A DNA stretch of 64,000 bases from Allokutzneria multivorans. Lineage in GTDB: Bacteria > Actinomycetota > Actinomycetes > Mycobacteriales > Pseudonocardiaceae. The DNA lies in the NCBI RefSeq assembly GCF_039537405.1, contig NZ_BAABAL010000019.1, positions 310,001 through 374,000 on the forward strand, in the 5' to 3' direction. The translations under genes were made by a program, and so were the position numbers. The notes beneath the pieces are model-generated. The model made no database searches. It was given only the letters and a program-made list of their open reading frames with translations, and was not told where the DNA came from. Positions 43,879 to 53,114 of this stretch are shown here, piece after piece (the first letter of the stretch is position 1; the number at the start of each line of letters is the position of its first letter).

Positions 43879-44913
43879 TCAAAGCCTGACCGCGCGCAGC
43901 ACCAGCTCGACGTCCTCCTCGGAGTTGTAGAGGTGGAAGCCGAGCCTGGTCCGCCCGGCGCGGGAGGCCGACCTCACCCCGGCCTCGGCGAGCCGCCGGT
44001 TCTGCTCCTCGGAGAGTTCGAGGGAGACGATCGCGGACCCGGCAGGGGGCAGGTCCAGCTCGGCCAGCAGCCCGTCAGCCAGACCGACGCAGTGCGCGCG
44101 CACCGCGGACAGGTCCAGGTCGGCCAGGAACTCCAGCGACGCCGCGCCGCCGATTTGGGCCAACCACACCGGCGAGAGGTCCAGCCGACGCGCGCTGCGC
44201 GCCAACCGCAGCGGCAGCCCGTAGATCGACTGCCACGGGTCCTCGCCCGCGTACCAGTTCGCCGAGTGCACGACCAGCTCTTCGAGCGCGTCCGGCCGCA
44301 CGGCCAGCCAGGCGGCTCCGCGCGGGCAGAGCAGCCACTTGTAGGCGGCGGCCACCACCCAGTCCGCCCACCCCAGGTCGAGCGGCGTCCAGCCGGCGGC
44401 CTGCGTGGCGTCCAACAGCACCCGTGCACCGGAGCGGGCGGCGGCCTCGCGCAGCGCCTCCAGGTCGACCTGCTCGCCGTTGGCCGATTGCACGACGCTC
44501 ACCGCGACGATGTCGTGACCGTCCACGGAGGACGGTAGTTCGGCGAGGTCGGCCTCGGTCACCTTCACGCCGCGATGTGCTTGCGCGGCAAAGGGAAACG
44601 TCAGGCTGGTGAACTCGTTCGCGGCGGTGAGCACCCGACTGCCGTCCGGCACGCTCGCGGCGACGACGCCGACGAGCTGGGAACCGCTCGCCCCTGCCGC
44701 GACGTCCTCGGTCCGGAATCCGACCAGCGAGGCGAAGGCGGCTCGCGCGCGCAGCACCAGCCCGTCGAAGTCGGCCGGGTGGTCGGCGCCCGCACCCCAG
44801 CGCTGAACCGACTCGCGCACGGCGTCGACGGTCGGTTGGGACGGGACGCCGATGCTCGGCGTGTTGAGGTAACCGGCGGGGACGTCGAAGTTCGCTCCGA
44901 AGGCAAGGCGCAT
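43879..44913 (-). CDS. PLP-dependent class V aminotransferase-fold protein
   Basis: 344 residues, shortened relative to most class V enzymes. YLNTPSIGVPSQPTVDAV starts the fold, VLLDATQAAGW is the Asp-x-x-Gln region contacting PLP, and AAYKWLLCPRGAAWLAV carries the Schiff-base Lys. EgtE-like/isopenicillin-epimerase-like relatives are the closest I can name. The GGAGG SD is only one base from the ATG at 44913, unusually close. Substrate unknown. Confidence 0.8.
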   Translation of the reverse strand: MRLAFGANFDVPAGYLNTPSIGVPSQPTVDAVRESVQRWGAGADHPADFDGLVLRARAAFASLVGFRTEDVAAGASGSQLVGVVAASVPDGSRVLTAANEFTSLTFPFAAQAHRGVKVTEADLAELPSSVDGHDIVAVSVVQSANGEQVDLEALREAAARSGARVLLDATQAAGWTPLDLGWADWVVAAAYKWLLCPRGAAWLAVRPDALEELVVHSANWYAGEDPWQSIYGLPLRLARSARRLDLSPVWLAQIGGAASLEFLADLDLSAVRAHCVGLADGLLAELDLPPAGSAIVSLELSEEQNRRLAEAGVRSASRAGRTRLGFHLYNSEEDVELVLRAVRL

Positions 44914-44964
44914 GCCTCCGAGCGTATGCACAGCTCCAGCGGATTTCGGACTAGTTTGAGGGAC

Positions 44965-45375
44965 ATGCGTTCCGAGGTGATCGAGATCAGGACCGGCTCC
45001 GTGGAGGTCGTCCACGACCTGACGGCGGAGTGCGAGCGGTTCCTGGCCGGGGTGGACGGCGCCGACGGGCTGCTGCACGTGTGGGTGCCGCACGCGACCG
45101 CGGGCCTCGCGGTGCTGGAGACCGGCGCGGGCAGCGACGACGACCTGCTGGCCGCGCTGCGCGAGCTGCTGCCCGCCGACGACCGCTGGCGGCACCGCCA
45201 CGGCTCCAAGGGGCACGGCCGCGATCACGTGCTGCCCGCGCTGGTTCCGCCCTACGCGACGGTCCCGGTCCTCGGCGGGCGCATGGCGCTGGGCACGTGG
45301 CAGTCGGTGTGCCTGGTCGACACCAACCGCGACAACCCGGTCCGCAACGTCCGGCTCAGCTTCCTCGCGGGCTGA
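44965..45375 (+). CDS. YjbQ-family protein (UPF0047)
   Basis: 136 residues: VIEIRTGSVEVVHDLTAECERFL, HVWVPHATAGLAVLETG, HRHGSKGHGRDHVLPALVPPYATVPVLGGRMALGTWQSVCLVD. The conserved HATAG and the His-rich block before LGTWQ are the UPF0047 signature; the E. coli homologue has weak thiamine-phosphate synthase activity. ATG at 44965, 51 bases from the divergent PLP gene. Confidence 0.9.
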   Translation: MRSEVIEIRTGSVEVVHDLTAECERFLAGVDGADGLLHVWVPHATAGLAVLETGAGSDDDLLAALRELLPADDRWRHRHGSKGHGRDHVLPALVPPYATVPVLGGRMALGTWQSVCLVDTNRDNPVRNVRLSFLAG

Positions 45376-45378
45376 GCC

Positions 45379-46101
45379 GTGCGGGGGCCGAACGGGCGCA
45401 GGAACGCGATGATCATCACGCTGTTGCTGGTGATCGTCGCGGCAGGGGCGACCGCTGCCGTGCTGCTGCTCTCGCGCGGCGGCGGCAGGACCGCGTCGAG
45501 CACCACCAGCGCGCCCCCGCCGCCTCCCGAGAAGACCACCCGGCCCCCCGCGACCACCAAGCCGCTGCCGCCCGCGCGCAACACCGGCTGGCAGGTGATC
45601 GTCAACCAGGACGCGGGACTGGTCTACGAGGTGCCGGGTTCTTGGGCGATCGGCAACTCCAGGATGGCCAGGCCCGGCGGAGTGCTGTCGCTGAGCGGGC
45701 TCGCCGCCGCGCGGCCCTTCCAGTGCGACGGCGCCGAGTTCGTCCGGGGCGAGATCGGCTCCGGCCGCACGGCGCGCAGGGACGACCCCGCGATCGTCGC
45801 GGGCGAGGTGGCCGAGGGCGCAGCCAGGACCGGGTACGCCTCCCCCACGGTCGAGCTGGCCGCGCCGACCCCCACCACAGTCGACGGCCTCACCGGGGCC
45901 ACCGTGGTCGCCGAGGTCTCCTCCGCGTCGCAGAACCCTTGCCGCGCGAGCAAAGCGCGGATCACGGTGCTCGCGCTCGCCACGCCCAACGGCACGGTCG
46001 CGGTCAAGATCGAGGTGCCGGAGGACGGCAAGGACGCGGAGTTCTCCCCCAGCGCGGAGGACGTCCGCAGGATTCTGGAGTCCGTCCGGGTGGCGAGCTG
46101 A
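45379..46101 (+). CDS. Membrane-anchored extracytoplasmic protein (paralogue A)
   Basis: 240 residues. A short basic head, one membrane helix (MIITLLLVIVAAGATAAVLLL), a Thr/Pro spacer (about residues 35-65), then a domain beginning TGWQVIVNQDAGLVYEVPGSW. Similar to the next gene over this domain, including GWQV-x8-9-YEVP and a pair of cysteines (PFQCDGAEF and NPCRASKA). GTG start 3 bases after the yjbQ stop. Function unknown; it may be a sensor or solute-binding module. Confidence 0.7.
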   Translation: MRGPNGRRNAMIITLLLVIVAAGATAAVLLLSRGGGRTASSTTSAPPPPPEKTTRPPATTKPLPPARNTGWQVIVNQDAGLVYEVPGSWAIGNSRMARPGGVLSLSGLAAARPFQCDGAEFVRGEIGSGRTARRDDPAIVAGEVAEGAARTGYASPTVELAAPTPTTVDGLTGATVVAEVSSASQNPCRASKARITVLALATPNGTVAVKIEVPEDGKDAEFSPSAEDVRRILESVRVAS

Positions 46102-46140
46102 CTTGCCCCCTCCGCGCGCCCTGGGAGTACCGTCGCTGCC

Positions 46141-47025
46141 GTGACGTGGCCAGGTGGTGGACAGGACCAGCAGGGACAGCAGCCGCAGTACGGCGGCTTC
46201 GGCCAGGGCGGGTACGGCGGGCTCGGCGCCTTCGACCAGCAGCCGCAGAAGAAGAAGGGCAAGCACACCAAGGCCATTCTCTTCAGCGGCCTCGGCGTCG
46301 TGCTGGTCGCCGCGGTCGTGGTCACCGTCGTCCTGCTGACCAACGGCAAGAGCCCCCAGGCCGCGCCGACACCGCCGCCCCCGGGCCCGACGACCTCCTC
46401 GAAGGACGTCGCGAAGGGCCCGGAGCCGGTTCGCGAGGCCGCGAAGAACCCGGGCTGGCAGGTCGTGGCCAACTCGGTCGCCAGGCTGCTGTACGAGGTG
46501 CCCCCGGCGTGGAAGCCGAAGCCGCCCGCGGACATGCGCAACGCGCTCGGGACCCCGGGCATCAGCACCCTCGCGGCGCTGGGGGCCTACCAGTGCGGTG
46601 GCGGGACCTACTCGCGCGGCGTGACCGGCATGCTGGGGCTCAAGCCGAAGGAGGGCGGCCCCGCGCTGGAGGCCGGAACCATCGCCGCCGACTACGCCAA
46701 GGGCTTCGCGAGCTCCTTCTACCAGTTCACCAAGGACGGCAAGACGCAGCAGCCGGAGGTGAAGCTCGGCCAGCCGAAACCGGTGGAGCGCCAGGGCTTC
46801 CCCGGTGTGGTGTTGGAGGCGACGGCCACCACCGCGCCCGGCGAGCCGTGCATGGCCGCCTCCGGCAAGGTGATCGCGGTCGCGTTCGTGCTCAAGCCCG
46901 ACCACGCGATCGTCATGGTGGCCAACTCCGACACCGCCGCGGTCGCCGGGCAGGAGTCGGCGCCGACCGCGACCGACGACGAGCTGAACAAGATCGTCGA
47001 CAGCTTCCGCATCGCCTCGGAATGA
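46141..47025 (+). CDS. Membrane-anchored extracytoplasmic protein (paralogue B)
   Basis: 294 residues. Gln/Gly-rich cytosolic head (QDQQGQQPQYGGFGQGGYGG), basic KKKGKHTK, a membrane helix (ILFSGLGVVLVAAVVVTVVLL), a Pro-rich spacer, and the same outer domain as paralogue A: NPGWQVVANSVARLLYEVPP, AYQCGGGTYSRG, PGEPCMAASGKVIAVAFV. The Gln/Gly head recalls mycobacterial and actinomycete secretion- or kinase-linked membrane proteins. The stop overlaps the next start (ATGA). Confidence 0.75.
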   Translation: MTWPGGGQDQQGQQPQYGGFGQGGYGGLGAFDQQPQKKKGKHTKAILFSGLGVVLVAAVVVTVVLLTNGKSPQAAPTPPPPGPTTSSKDVAKGPEPVREAAKNPGWQVVANSVARLLYEVPPAWKPKPPADMRNALGTPGISTLAALGAYQCGGGTYSRGVTGMLGLKPKEGGPALEAGTIAADYAKGFASSFYQFTKDGKTQQPEVKLGQPKPVERQGFPGVVLEATATTAPGEPCMAASGKVIAVAFVLKPDHAIVMVANSDTAAVAGQESAPTATDDELNKIVDSFRIASE

Positions 47026-47714
47026 GCCCGAACCGCTTGGTGCTGTGGGACATCGACCTGACGCTGGTCGAGCTGCGCGGCCTCGGGATGCACTGGTACC
47101 GCCGCGCGCTGGCCGCCGCGACCGGGACCGAACTGGTGCACGAACCGCCGACGGCGGGCCGCACGGAGCGCTGGATCAGCACCGAGATCCTTGCAGCGCA
47201 CGGGTTGCCGACCGACGACGCTTCGGTGCGCGGGCTCTTCGCCGCGCTCACAGAGGCGGTGGAAGCCGATCTGGACGTGCTGCCCGTGCGTGGGCGCGCG
47301 CTGCCGGGCGCGGTCGAGGCGCTGGACGCGGTGGCGCTGCGCACGGACGTGGCGCAGGGCCTGGTCACGGGGAACCTGGTCGAGATCGCCAGGCACAAGC
47401 TCGGCGCCTTCGGCCTCGATCGGCGGTTGGACCTGGCGATCGGTGGCTACGGCGATGCGTCGTTGGTGCGAGCGGACCTGGTGGCCGCGGCCGTTGAAGC
47501 CGCGACCTCCAGGCACACCAACGGTTTCGCCGCCGACGCAGTGATCGTCTTCGGCGACAGCCCGCACGACATCACCGCCGCGCGCCACCACGGCGCTGTG
47601 GCGGTCGGCGTGGCTACGGGCCACAGCAGTGCTTCGGAGCTGCGCGCGGCCGGGGCCGACGTGGTCCTCTCGGACCTCGCCGACACCGCGGCCGTGCTCA
47701 GCATCCTCGGGTAG
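47022..47714 (+). CDS. HAD-superfamily phosphatase
   Basis: 230 residues. Motif I LVLWDIDLTLVE (DxD nucleophile/acid), motif II LVTGN, and motif IV FGDSPHDITAARHHG are all present; the cap between is the small alpha type of phosphoglycolate-phosphatase-like enzymes. Translationally coupled to paralogue B. The substrate is not identifiable from sequence. Confidence 0.88.
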   Translation: MSPNRLVLWDIDLTLVELRGLGMHWYRRALAAATGTELVHEPPTAGRTERWISTEILAAHGLPTDDASVRGLFAALTEAVEADLDVLPVRGRALPGAVEALDAVALRTDVAQGLVTGNLVEIARHKLGAFGLDRRLDLAIGGYGDASLVRADLVAAAVEAATSRHTNGFAADAVIVFGDSPHDITAARHHGAVAVGVATGHSSASELRAAGADVVLSDLADTAAVLSILG

Positions 47715-47717
47715 CTG

Positions 47718-49592
47718 TCAGAACTTGATCGAGCGCACGCCCCCGACGATCGGGAGCTCCAGGTTGCTCGGCGCGAGCGTGATCTCCACCTTGTTCGCCT
47801 TGGCGTCAGGGGTGATGTAGCTCGGCAGGTTCTGCACCAGGACGAGGCCGATGCGGTGCCCGGCCGGGAACACGTAGTCCTTCGGGTGCAGCTCCCACTT
47901 GACGTTGTAGGTCCGGCCCGGCACGAGGTCCTGGCCCTGGGTGAGCGACTGGTTGTTCTTCATGTCGATCGAGCCCCGGGTGATCACCTTGTACGGCGTC
48001 GCCGCGGTGACCTCGACGGGCGGGGCCGCGCAACCGGTGCGACGACGCAGGTCCGCCTGCTCGCACGAGTCGGTCATCAGCTCGATCGGCGACTTGCCCA
48101 GCGCCTCGGTGCGCGTCGCCTGGCCGTAGTCGACCAGCAGCGCGGTCAGCGGGGCGCTCGTGGTGTCCGCGCTGGCGTTGACGTTCACCGACGCCGTTCC
48201 GGAGAGCCGGACGGCCTCCTTCAGCGGCTCGGTCAGGTAGGCGAGGCGGTTGGCCTTGGCCAGCTCCGGGTCTCCGGCGGCTGCGGACTCCGACTGGTTC
48301 TTCAGGTCGGTGATCACCTGCTTGGCCGGGTCGGCGACCGGCTGCGGCTTGAGCACGCCCGGCGCGCCCTGTCCACCGGCGCCGAGGAACAGCTTCGCCT
48401 TCTTGGCCGCCGCGTCCGGCCAGCTCGCGTGGGTCTCCCAGGTGCCGTCCGGCCGCTGGATGTCGGCCATCGGCTCGGACATCACGCCGTTCTGCAGGCC
48501 CAGCAGCCAGTGGTCCATCCACCGGTGCATGACGCCTTCCCACTCGGCCTTGCGGATGCCGATCGGGTCGCTGTGCGCGCCTCGGTGCAGCCAGACCTTG
48601 CGCGGCACGTCGAGCTTCTGCAGCTCGTACCACCACTTGGAGAAGTGGCCGGGCTTGACGTTCCAGTCCTCCTGGCCGTGCACCACGAACACCGAGGCCT
48701 TCACCTTCGCAGCGTCCGGGCGGTAGTCCCGCTCGGCCCAGAACTTGGTGTAGTCGTAGGTGTCGTCGTTCGCCCGGTCGCCGAGCGACTTCACGAAGGC
48801 GGCGCACTTCGCCTTGGCGGCCGGGCTGATCACGTAGTTCGCCAGCCACTCCGGGTAGCGGTTGCCCCACGCGCCCTGGTAGCCGATGCCCTGGTCGCGG
48901 GTGTAGTCGTACCAGCTGGAGATCGCCGCGATCGGCACGATCGTCTTGAGGCCGTCCACACCGCGCGCGGCGAGGGCGTTGGGCAGCGTGCCGTTGTAGG
49001 AGACGCCGAGCATGCCGACCGCGCCGGTGCTCCACGAGGCCACGGCGGGCTTCCCGTCGGCGTAGAAGGCCTTCGCGCGGCCGTTGAGCCAGTCCACCGA
49101 GGCTTCGATGGAGGAGGTGTCCTCGGAGTCACCCGTGGTGGGGCAGCCCTGGGAGCGGGCCGTGCCCTGCATCTCGACCTCGACCACCGCGTAGCCGCGC
49201 GGCACGAAGAACTCGTCGTACCACCGGCCGAACCCGCGCGGGGCCGCTCCCGGCAGGAAGTTCTCGTCGCCGCCACGGGCTCGCGCCGCTGCCGCCGCCG
49301 AGTAGTAGGGGCTGGCCTCCATGACCGTCGCCGACTTCAGCCCGGAGTTGGTCTCCTTGGGCCGCATCACGTCGGCGGCGATGCGGTCCGGCTTGCCGTC
49401 CGCATCGCTGTCGATCTTGGACTCGATGTAGACCGTCTCCCGGATCGCCTCCGCGTAGGAGTAGATCGGCTTGGTCTCGTTGTCGACGACGTTGTTGGCT
49501 GGCTGAGCGAAGGCAGGAACCCCCGCCAGGGTCGCGGCGGCCGCGGCCGCCAACCCGGTCAAGAGCGCGATCGATCTGCGCAGGTGTCGCAT
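47718..49592 (-). CDS. Secreted Xaa-Pro dipeptidyl-peptidase (S15)
   Basis: 624 residues. A signal peptide (cleavage after AFA, about residue 29) precedes the S15/CocE alpha-beta hydrolase domain. The nucleophile is in GVSYNGTLP (GxSYxG), the acid in HGQEDWNV and the base in LHRGAHSDP. A C-terminal jelly-roll domain (VSITARGSID-like, here KVITRGSIDMKNNQ) completes the X-Pro type. It would release Xaa-Pro dipeptides outside the cell. SD AGGAGG before the ATG at 49592. The stop lies 3 bases from the HAD gene stop. Confidence 0.92.
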   Translation of the reverse strand: MRHLRRSIALLTGLAAAAAATLAGVPAFAQPANNVVDNETKPIYSYAEAIRETVYIESKIDSDADGKPDRIAADVMRPKETNSGLKSATVMEASPYYSAAAAARARGGDENFLPGAAPRGFGRWYDEFFVPRGYAVVEVEMQGTARSQGCPTTGDSEDTSSIEASVDWLNGRAKAFYADGKPAVASWSTGAVGMLGVSYNGTLPNALAARGVDGLKTIVPIAAISSWYDYTRDQGIGYQGAWGNRYPEWLANYVISPAAKAKCAAFVKSLGDRANDDTYDYTKFWAERDYRPDAAKVKASVFVVHGQEDWNVKPGHFSKWWYELQKLDVPRKVWLHRGAHSDPIGIRKAEWEGVMHRWMDHWLLGLQNGVMSEPMADIQRPDGTWETHASWPDAAAKKAKLFLGAGGQGAPGVLKPQPVADPAKQVITDLKNQSESAAAGDPELAKANRLAYLTEPLKEAVRLSGTASVNVNASADTTSAPLTALLVDYGQATRTEALGKSPIELMTDSCEQADLRRRTGCAAPPVEVTAATPYKVITRGSIDMKNNQSLTQGQDLVPGRTYNVKWELHPKDYVFPAGHRIGLVLVQNLPSYITPDAKANKVEITLAPSNLELPIVGGVRSIKF

Positions 49593-49922
49593 GCTGTCCT
49601 CCTGGGCGCCCACCCGGCAGGGTTCGGGTGGGCCACGAGAACCAGGCAACCGGGTCCCCGCGCCCGCGCGAAAGCGACCAAAGGCGGGCGATATTCACAT
49701 CCGCCTACTCCATCCGGCCGCACATCACGCGGAGTTCGCCAGTCTTCAAGACCCGCAAACCCCGCCCCCAGCGATCGCGAACAGCTACAAACCCCGGGCA
49801 CCCCGGCAACGCCAACAGCCGCAGACCCTCAAGGGGTTTGCGGCTGTTGAAGACGTGCGGAGCGGGGGTTCGCGGGTCTTGAAGACTGCGGAACCCCCGC
49901 TGCGGTCGGGTTGCGGCGGAGC
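49593..49922. other. Repeat-bearing gap between the S15 peptidase and proS
   Basis: 330 bases without a gene. It has two exact GTCTTSAAGAC palindromes (49742-49752 and 49876-49886; the latter inside GGTTCGCGGGTCTTGAAGAC...GGAACC), and a stem AACAGCCGCA (49814-49823) / TGCGGCTGTT (49839-49848) that also looks like a proS terminator. The first 100 bases should hold the peptidase promoter. Confidence 0.7.
49814..49848 (-). terminator. Hairpin downstream of proS
   Basis: Ten-base perfect stem AACAGCCGCA / TGCGGCTGTT with an inner CCC/GGG pairing, about 75 bases beyond the proS stop. Confidence 0.5.
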
Positions 49923-51671
49923 TCAGGTGCGGCAGAGGTCGACGAGGTGGGCGACGACCTTGTCCACGCCGACCTCGACGCGCTCGCCGGTGGCGCGGTC
50001 CTTGACCTCGACCACGCCGTTGGCGAGGCCGCGACCGACCACGAGGATCGTCGGCACACCAACGAGTTCGGCATCGGCGAACTTCACGCCGGGCGAAGCC
50101 TTGCGGTCGTCGAGCAGCACCCGGACGCCCGCGGCGTCCAGCTCGGCGGCGATCCGCTCCCCGCCCTCGCGCACGGTGTCGTCCTTGCCCGCGATGACCA
50201 CGTGCACGTCAGCGGGAGCGATCTCGCGCGGCCACACCAGGCCCTTGTCGTCGGCGCGCTGCTCGGCGATGACGGCGAGCGCCCGCGAGACACCGATGCC
50301 GTAGGAGCCCATGGTGATGCGCACGGGCTTGCTGTCCGGCCCGAGCGCGTCGAGGCCGAACGCGTCGGCGTACTTGCGGCCGAGCTGGAAGATGTGGCCG
50401 ATCTCGATGCCGCGCGCCATGACGAGCTTGCCGCCGCCGTCGGGGGACTCGTCGCCCTCGCGCACCTCGGCGGCCTCGATCGTGCCGTCCGGGGTGAAGT
50501 CGCGGCCCGCGACGAGGTCCACGACGTGGTGGTCGGCCTTGTCGGCGCCGGTCACCCACGCGGTCCCGGTGACGACGCGCGGATCGACGAGGTAGCGAAC
50601 CCCGTTGTCCTGCAACGCCTTCGGGCCGATGTAGCCCTTGACCAGCCACGGGTTGGCCTTGAAGTCGGCCTCCTCGACGAGCGCGACCTCGGCGGGCGCG
50701 AGCCCGGCCTCCACGCGCTTGAGGTCCACCTCGCGGTCACCCGGCAGGCCGATCGCCAGCAGCGTCCACTCCTTCGCACCGGGCACGCGGGTCTTGAACA
50801 GCACGTTCTTCAGCGTGTCCGCGCCGGTGAACTCGCGGCCGAGCCCGGCGCCGTTGAGGAAGGCCACCAGCGTCTCGATCGTCGGGGTGGCAGGCGTGTG
50901 GTGCACCTGCGCCGCGGGCAGGCCGTCGAGCGGGCGCGCTGGCGGGACCGGCGTGGTCACGGCCTCGACGTTGGCCGCGTAGCCGCTCTCCAGGCAGCGC
51001 ACGTAGGTGTCCTCGCCGACCTCGGCGGGGGCCAGGAACTCCTCGCTCGCGGAGCCGCCCATCGCGCCCGAGACGGCGGAGACCACGTGGTACTCGATGC
51101 CCAGCCGCTCGAAGATCCGGATGTAGGCGTCGCGGTGCGCCTGGTAGGAGCTGGACAGGCCCTCGTCGGTGAGGTCGAAGGAGTAGGAGTCCTTCATGAC
51201 GAACTCGCGGCCGCGCAGGATGCCCGCGCGGGGGCGCTCCTCGTCCCGGTACTTGTTCTGGATCTGGTAGAGCACGACCGGGTAGTCCTTGTAGGAGCTG
51301 AACTCACCCTTGACCATCAGGGTGAACAGCTCCTCGTGCGTCGGTCCCAGCAGGTAGTCGGCGTTCTTGCGGTCCTTGAGCCGGAACAGCGTGTCGCCGT
51401 ACTCGGTCCAGCGGCCGGTGCTCTCGTAGGCCTCGCGCGGCAGCAGCGCGGGGAAGTGGACCTCCTGCGCGCCGATCGCGTCCATCTCCTCGCGGACGAC
51501 CCGCTCGACGTTGCGCAGCACGCGCCAGCCCAGTGGCAGCCAGGAGTACACGCCCGGGGCGACACGGCGGACGTACCCGGCGCGCACGAGGAGCTTGTGG
51601 CTGGGCACCTCTGCGTCGGCCGGGTCCTCACGCAGGGTCCGCAGGAACAGCGACGACATCCTGGTGATCAC
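49923..51671 (-). CDS. proS: Prolyl-tRNA synthetase (bacterial type)
   Basis: 582 residues with the bacterial class II layout: motif 1 GVYSWLPLGWRVLRNVERVVREEMDAIGAQEV, motif 2 YRDEERPRAGILRGREFVMKDSYSFD, an editing insertion (about residues 225-400), motif 3 GSYGIGVSRALAVIAEQ and a C-terminal anticodon-binding domain. It charges tRNA-Pro and edits Ala-tRNA-Pro. GTG-type start at 51671 (MITRMSSLF); an in-frame ATG four codons on is also possible. Confidence 0.96.
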   Translation of the reverse strand: MITRMSSLFLRTLREDPADAEVPSHKLLVRAGYVRRVAPGVYSWLPLGWRVLRNVERVVREEMDAIGAQEVHFPALLPREAYESTGRWTEYGDTLFRLKDRKNADYLLGPTHEELFTLMVKGEFSSYKDYPVVLYQIQNKYRDEERPRAGILRGREFVMKDSYSFDLTDEGLSSSYQAHRDAYIRIFERLGIEYHVVSAVSGAMGGSASEEFLAPAEVGEDTYVRCLESGYAANVEAVTTPVPPARPLDGLPAAQVHHTPATPTIETLVAFLNGAGLGREFTGADTLKNVLFKTRVPGAKEWTLLAIGLPGDREVDLKRVEAGLAPAEVALVEEADFKANPWLVKGYIGPKALQDNGVRYLVDPRVVTGTAWVTGADKADHHVVDLVAGRDFTPDGTIEAAEVREGDESPDGGGKLVMARGIEIGHIFQLGRKYADAFGLDALGPDSKPVRITMGSYGIGVSRALAVIAEQRADDKGLVWPREIAPADVHVVIAGKDDTVREGGERIAAELDAAGVRVLLDDRKASPGVKFADAELVGVPTILVVGRGLANGVVEVKDRATGERVEVGVDKVVAHLVDLCRT

Positions 51672-51754
51672 TGGCTGAACTCCTTCATTCCGTGGTTCGA
51701 GCAGCCTAACGATGGGCTCCCGGATGTCGGTCGGCGCGTCTACCGTGCGATCGC

Positions 51755-52117
51755 ATGGGACTCAACATCGCCTGCATCACCATCGACTGCGCCGACCCGG
51801 CGAAGCTCACCGCGTTCTGGACCGAGGCGCTCGACTTCACGGTCGTCGCCGACCTCGGCGAGTTCGTCTTCCTCGCGCCGAAGGACGCCAGGGGCGCCGC
51901 GATCGGCCTCCAGCGCGTCGACGAGCCGAAGCGCGACAAGAACCGCGTGCACGTGGACCTCAGCGCGGACGACCGCCATGCCGAGGTGCAGCGGCTGGTC
52001 GCGCTCGGCGCCTCGGTCAGCGGCGAGTTCACCGTGCCCGGGCTGACCTGGACCGTGCTCACCGACCCCGAGGGCAACGAGTTCTGCGTCTCCGAGCGCT
52101 CCGAGATGCCCACCTGA
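51755..52117 (+). CDS. VOC-family (glyoxalase-like) protein
   Basis: 120 residues: ACITIDCADPAKLTAFWTEALDF and FTVPGLTWTVLTDPEGNEFCV, the paired beta-alpha-beta-beta-beta modules of VOC proteins. Metal-binding His/Glu positions are partly present (HVDLSADD, EGNEFCV). Reaction unknown. ATG at 51755, divergent from proS. Confidence 0.85.
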   Translation: MGLNIACITIDCADPAKLTAFWTEALDFTVVADLGEFVFLAPKDARGAAIGLQRVDEPKRDKNRVHVDLSADDRHAEVQRLVALGASVSGEFTVPGLTWTVLTDPEGNEFCVSERSEMPT

Positions 52118-52202
52118 GGCTTCACCGCGCAGCTGGCGTGGCGACGCGCTTCCGCCACCGCCCCGGACGCCCGCGAGGCCGTCCTCAGCGAGCAGGCCGA
52201 CC

Positions 52203-52280
52203 CTCAACCTCCTCAGCGCGGACTGATGAACCCAATGTGGCATTGGTTACGTCTCGCGAAACAAACGCCACATTGGGTAC
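52203..52280. repeat. ACCCAATGTGGCA hairpin, copy 2 with conserved flank
   Basis: Arms ACCCAATGTGGC (52230-52241) and its complement (52268-52279). The flank CCTCAACC, then CCTCAGCGCGGACTGA (52203-52227), is also present beside the copy at 61026, in inverted orientation, so the repeat unit is longer than the hairpin. It sits between the VOC gene and yaaA. Confidence 0.75.
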
Positions 52281-52309
52281 GTACCAAGCCGGGGTTCTAG
52301 GCTCTGCGG

Positions 52310-53050
52310 GTGCTCGTGCTGCTGCCGCCGTCGGAGACGAAGGCCCTTGGCGGGTTCGGCCCGCCTCTCGATCTGGACGCGCTGTCCTTCCCCGCACTGA
52401 CCCCCGTGCGCCGCAAACTGGTCGACGCGCTCGTCGACCTCGCGGCGGACCCGGTGGCCAGCATGGCGGCGCTCGGGATCTCCGAACGCCAGCTCGACGA
52501 GGTCGGGCACAACGCGGCGCTGCTCACCGCGCCGACGATGCTCGCGCTCACCCGCTACACCGGTGTCCTCTACGACGCGCTCGCCATCGGCACGCTCACC
52601 AAGGCCGAGCGCGCCCGCGCGGACTCGCGCCTGGCCGTGGCCTCGGCGCTGTTCGGGCTCGTGCGCGGGAACGACCGGATCCCGCACTACCGGCTCTCCG
52701 CGGGCAGCACGCTCGCCGCAACAGGTCCCTTGCGCGCCATGTGGAAACCGGTGCTCGAACCCGCACTGTCCGAAGTGGACGGTCTCGTGGTCGATCTCCG
52801 CTCCGGCTCCTACGCCGGGCTGGCCAAGGTCGCGGGCGCGGTGACCGTGCGCGTGGTCACCGACGACGGCACCGGGCGCCGCAAGACGGTCAGCCACTTC
52901 AACAAGGCGCACAAGGGCCGCCTCGCTCGCGTGCTCGGCTCCGCGCGCAAGGAAGCGTCCTCCCTCAAGGACGTCATCAAGATCGCCGCGGCGGCCGGGC
53001 TCAGCCTGGAGGTCACCGGCGAGACCGAGCTGGAGCTGCTCACCGACTAA
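52310..53050 (+). CDS. yaaA: Peroxide-stress protein YaaA (DUF328)
   Basis: 246 residues: MLVLLPPSETKALGG at the N-terminus, LYDALAIGTL, RIPHYRLSAG, VVDLRSGSYAGL, and VSHFNKAHKGRLAR, the conserved YaaA blocks. The E. coli protein lowers free iron during peroxide stress and has DNA-binding properties. GTG start at 52310. Confidence 0.9.
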   Translation: MLVLLPPSETKALGGFGPPLDLDALSFPALTPVRRKLVDALVDLAADPVASMAALGISERQLDEVGHNAALLTAPTMLALTRYTGVLYDALAIGTLTKAERARADSRLAVASALFGLVRGNDRIPHYRLSAGSTLAATGPLRAMWKPVLEPALSEVDGLVVDLRSGSYAGLAKVAGAVTVRVVTDDGTGRRKTVSHFNKAHKGRLARVLGSARKEASSLKDVIKIAAAAGLSLEVTGETELELLTD

Positions 53051-53114
53051 CTCGATTGCACGCGCGGGCGCCGTCGGCGATCCTGGCGCTCCCTACGAAA
53101 CGAGGAGGTGCGAC

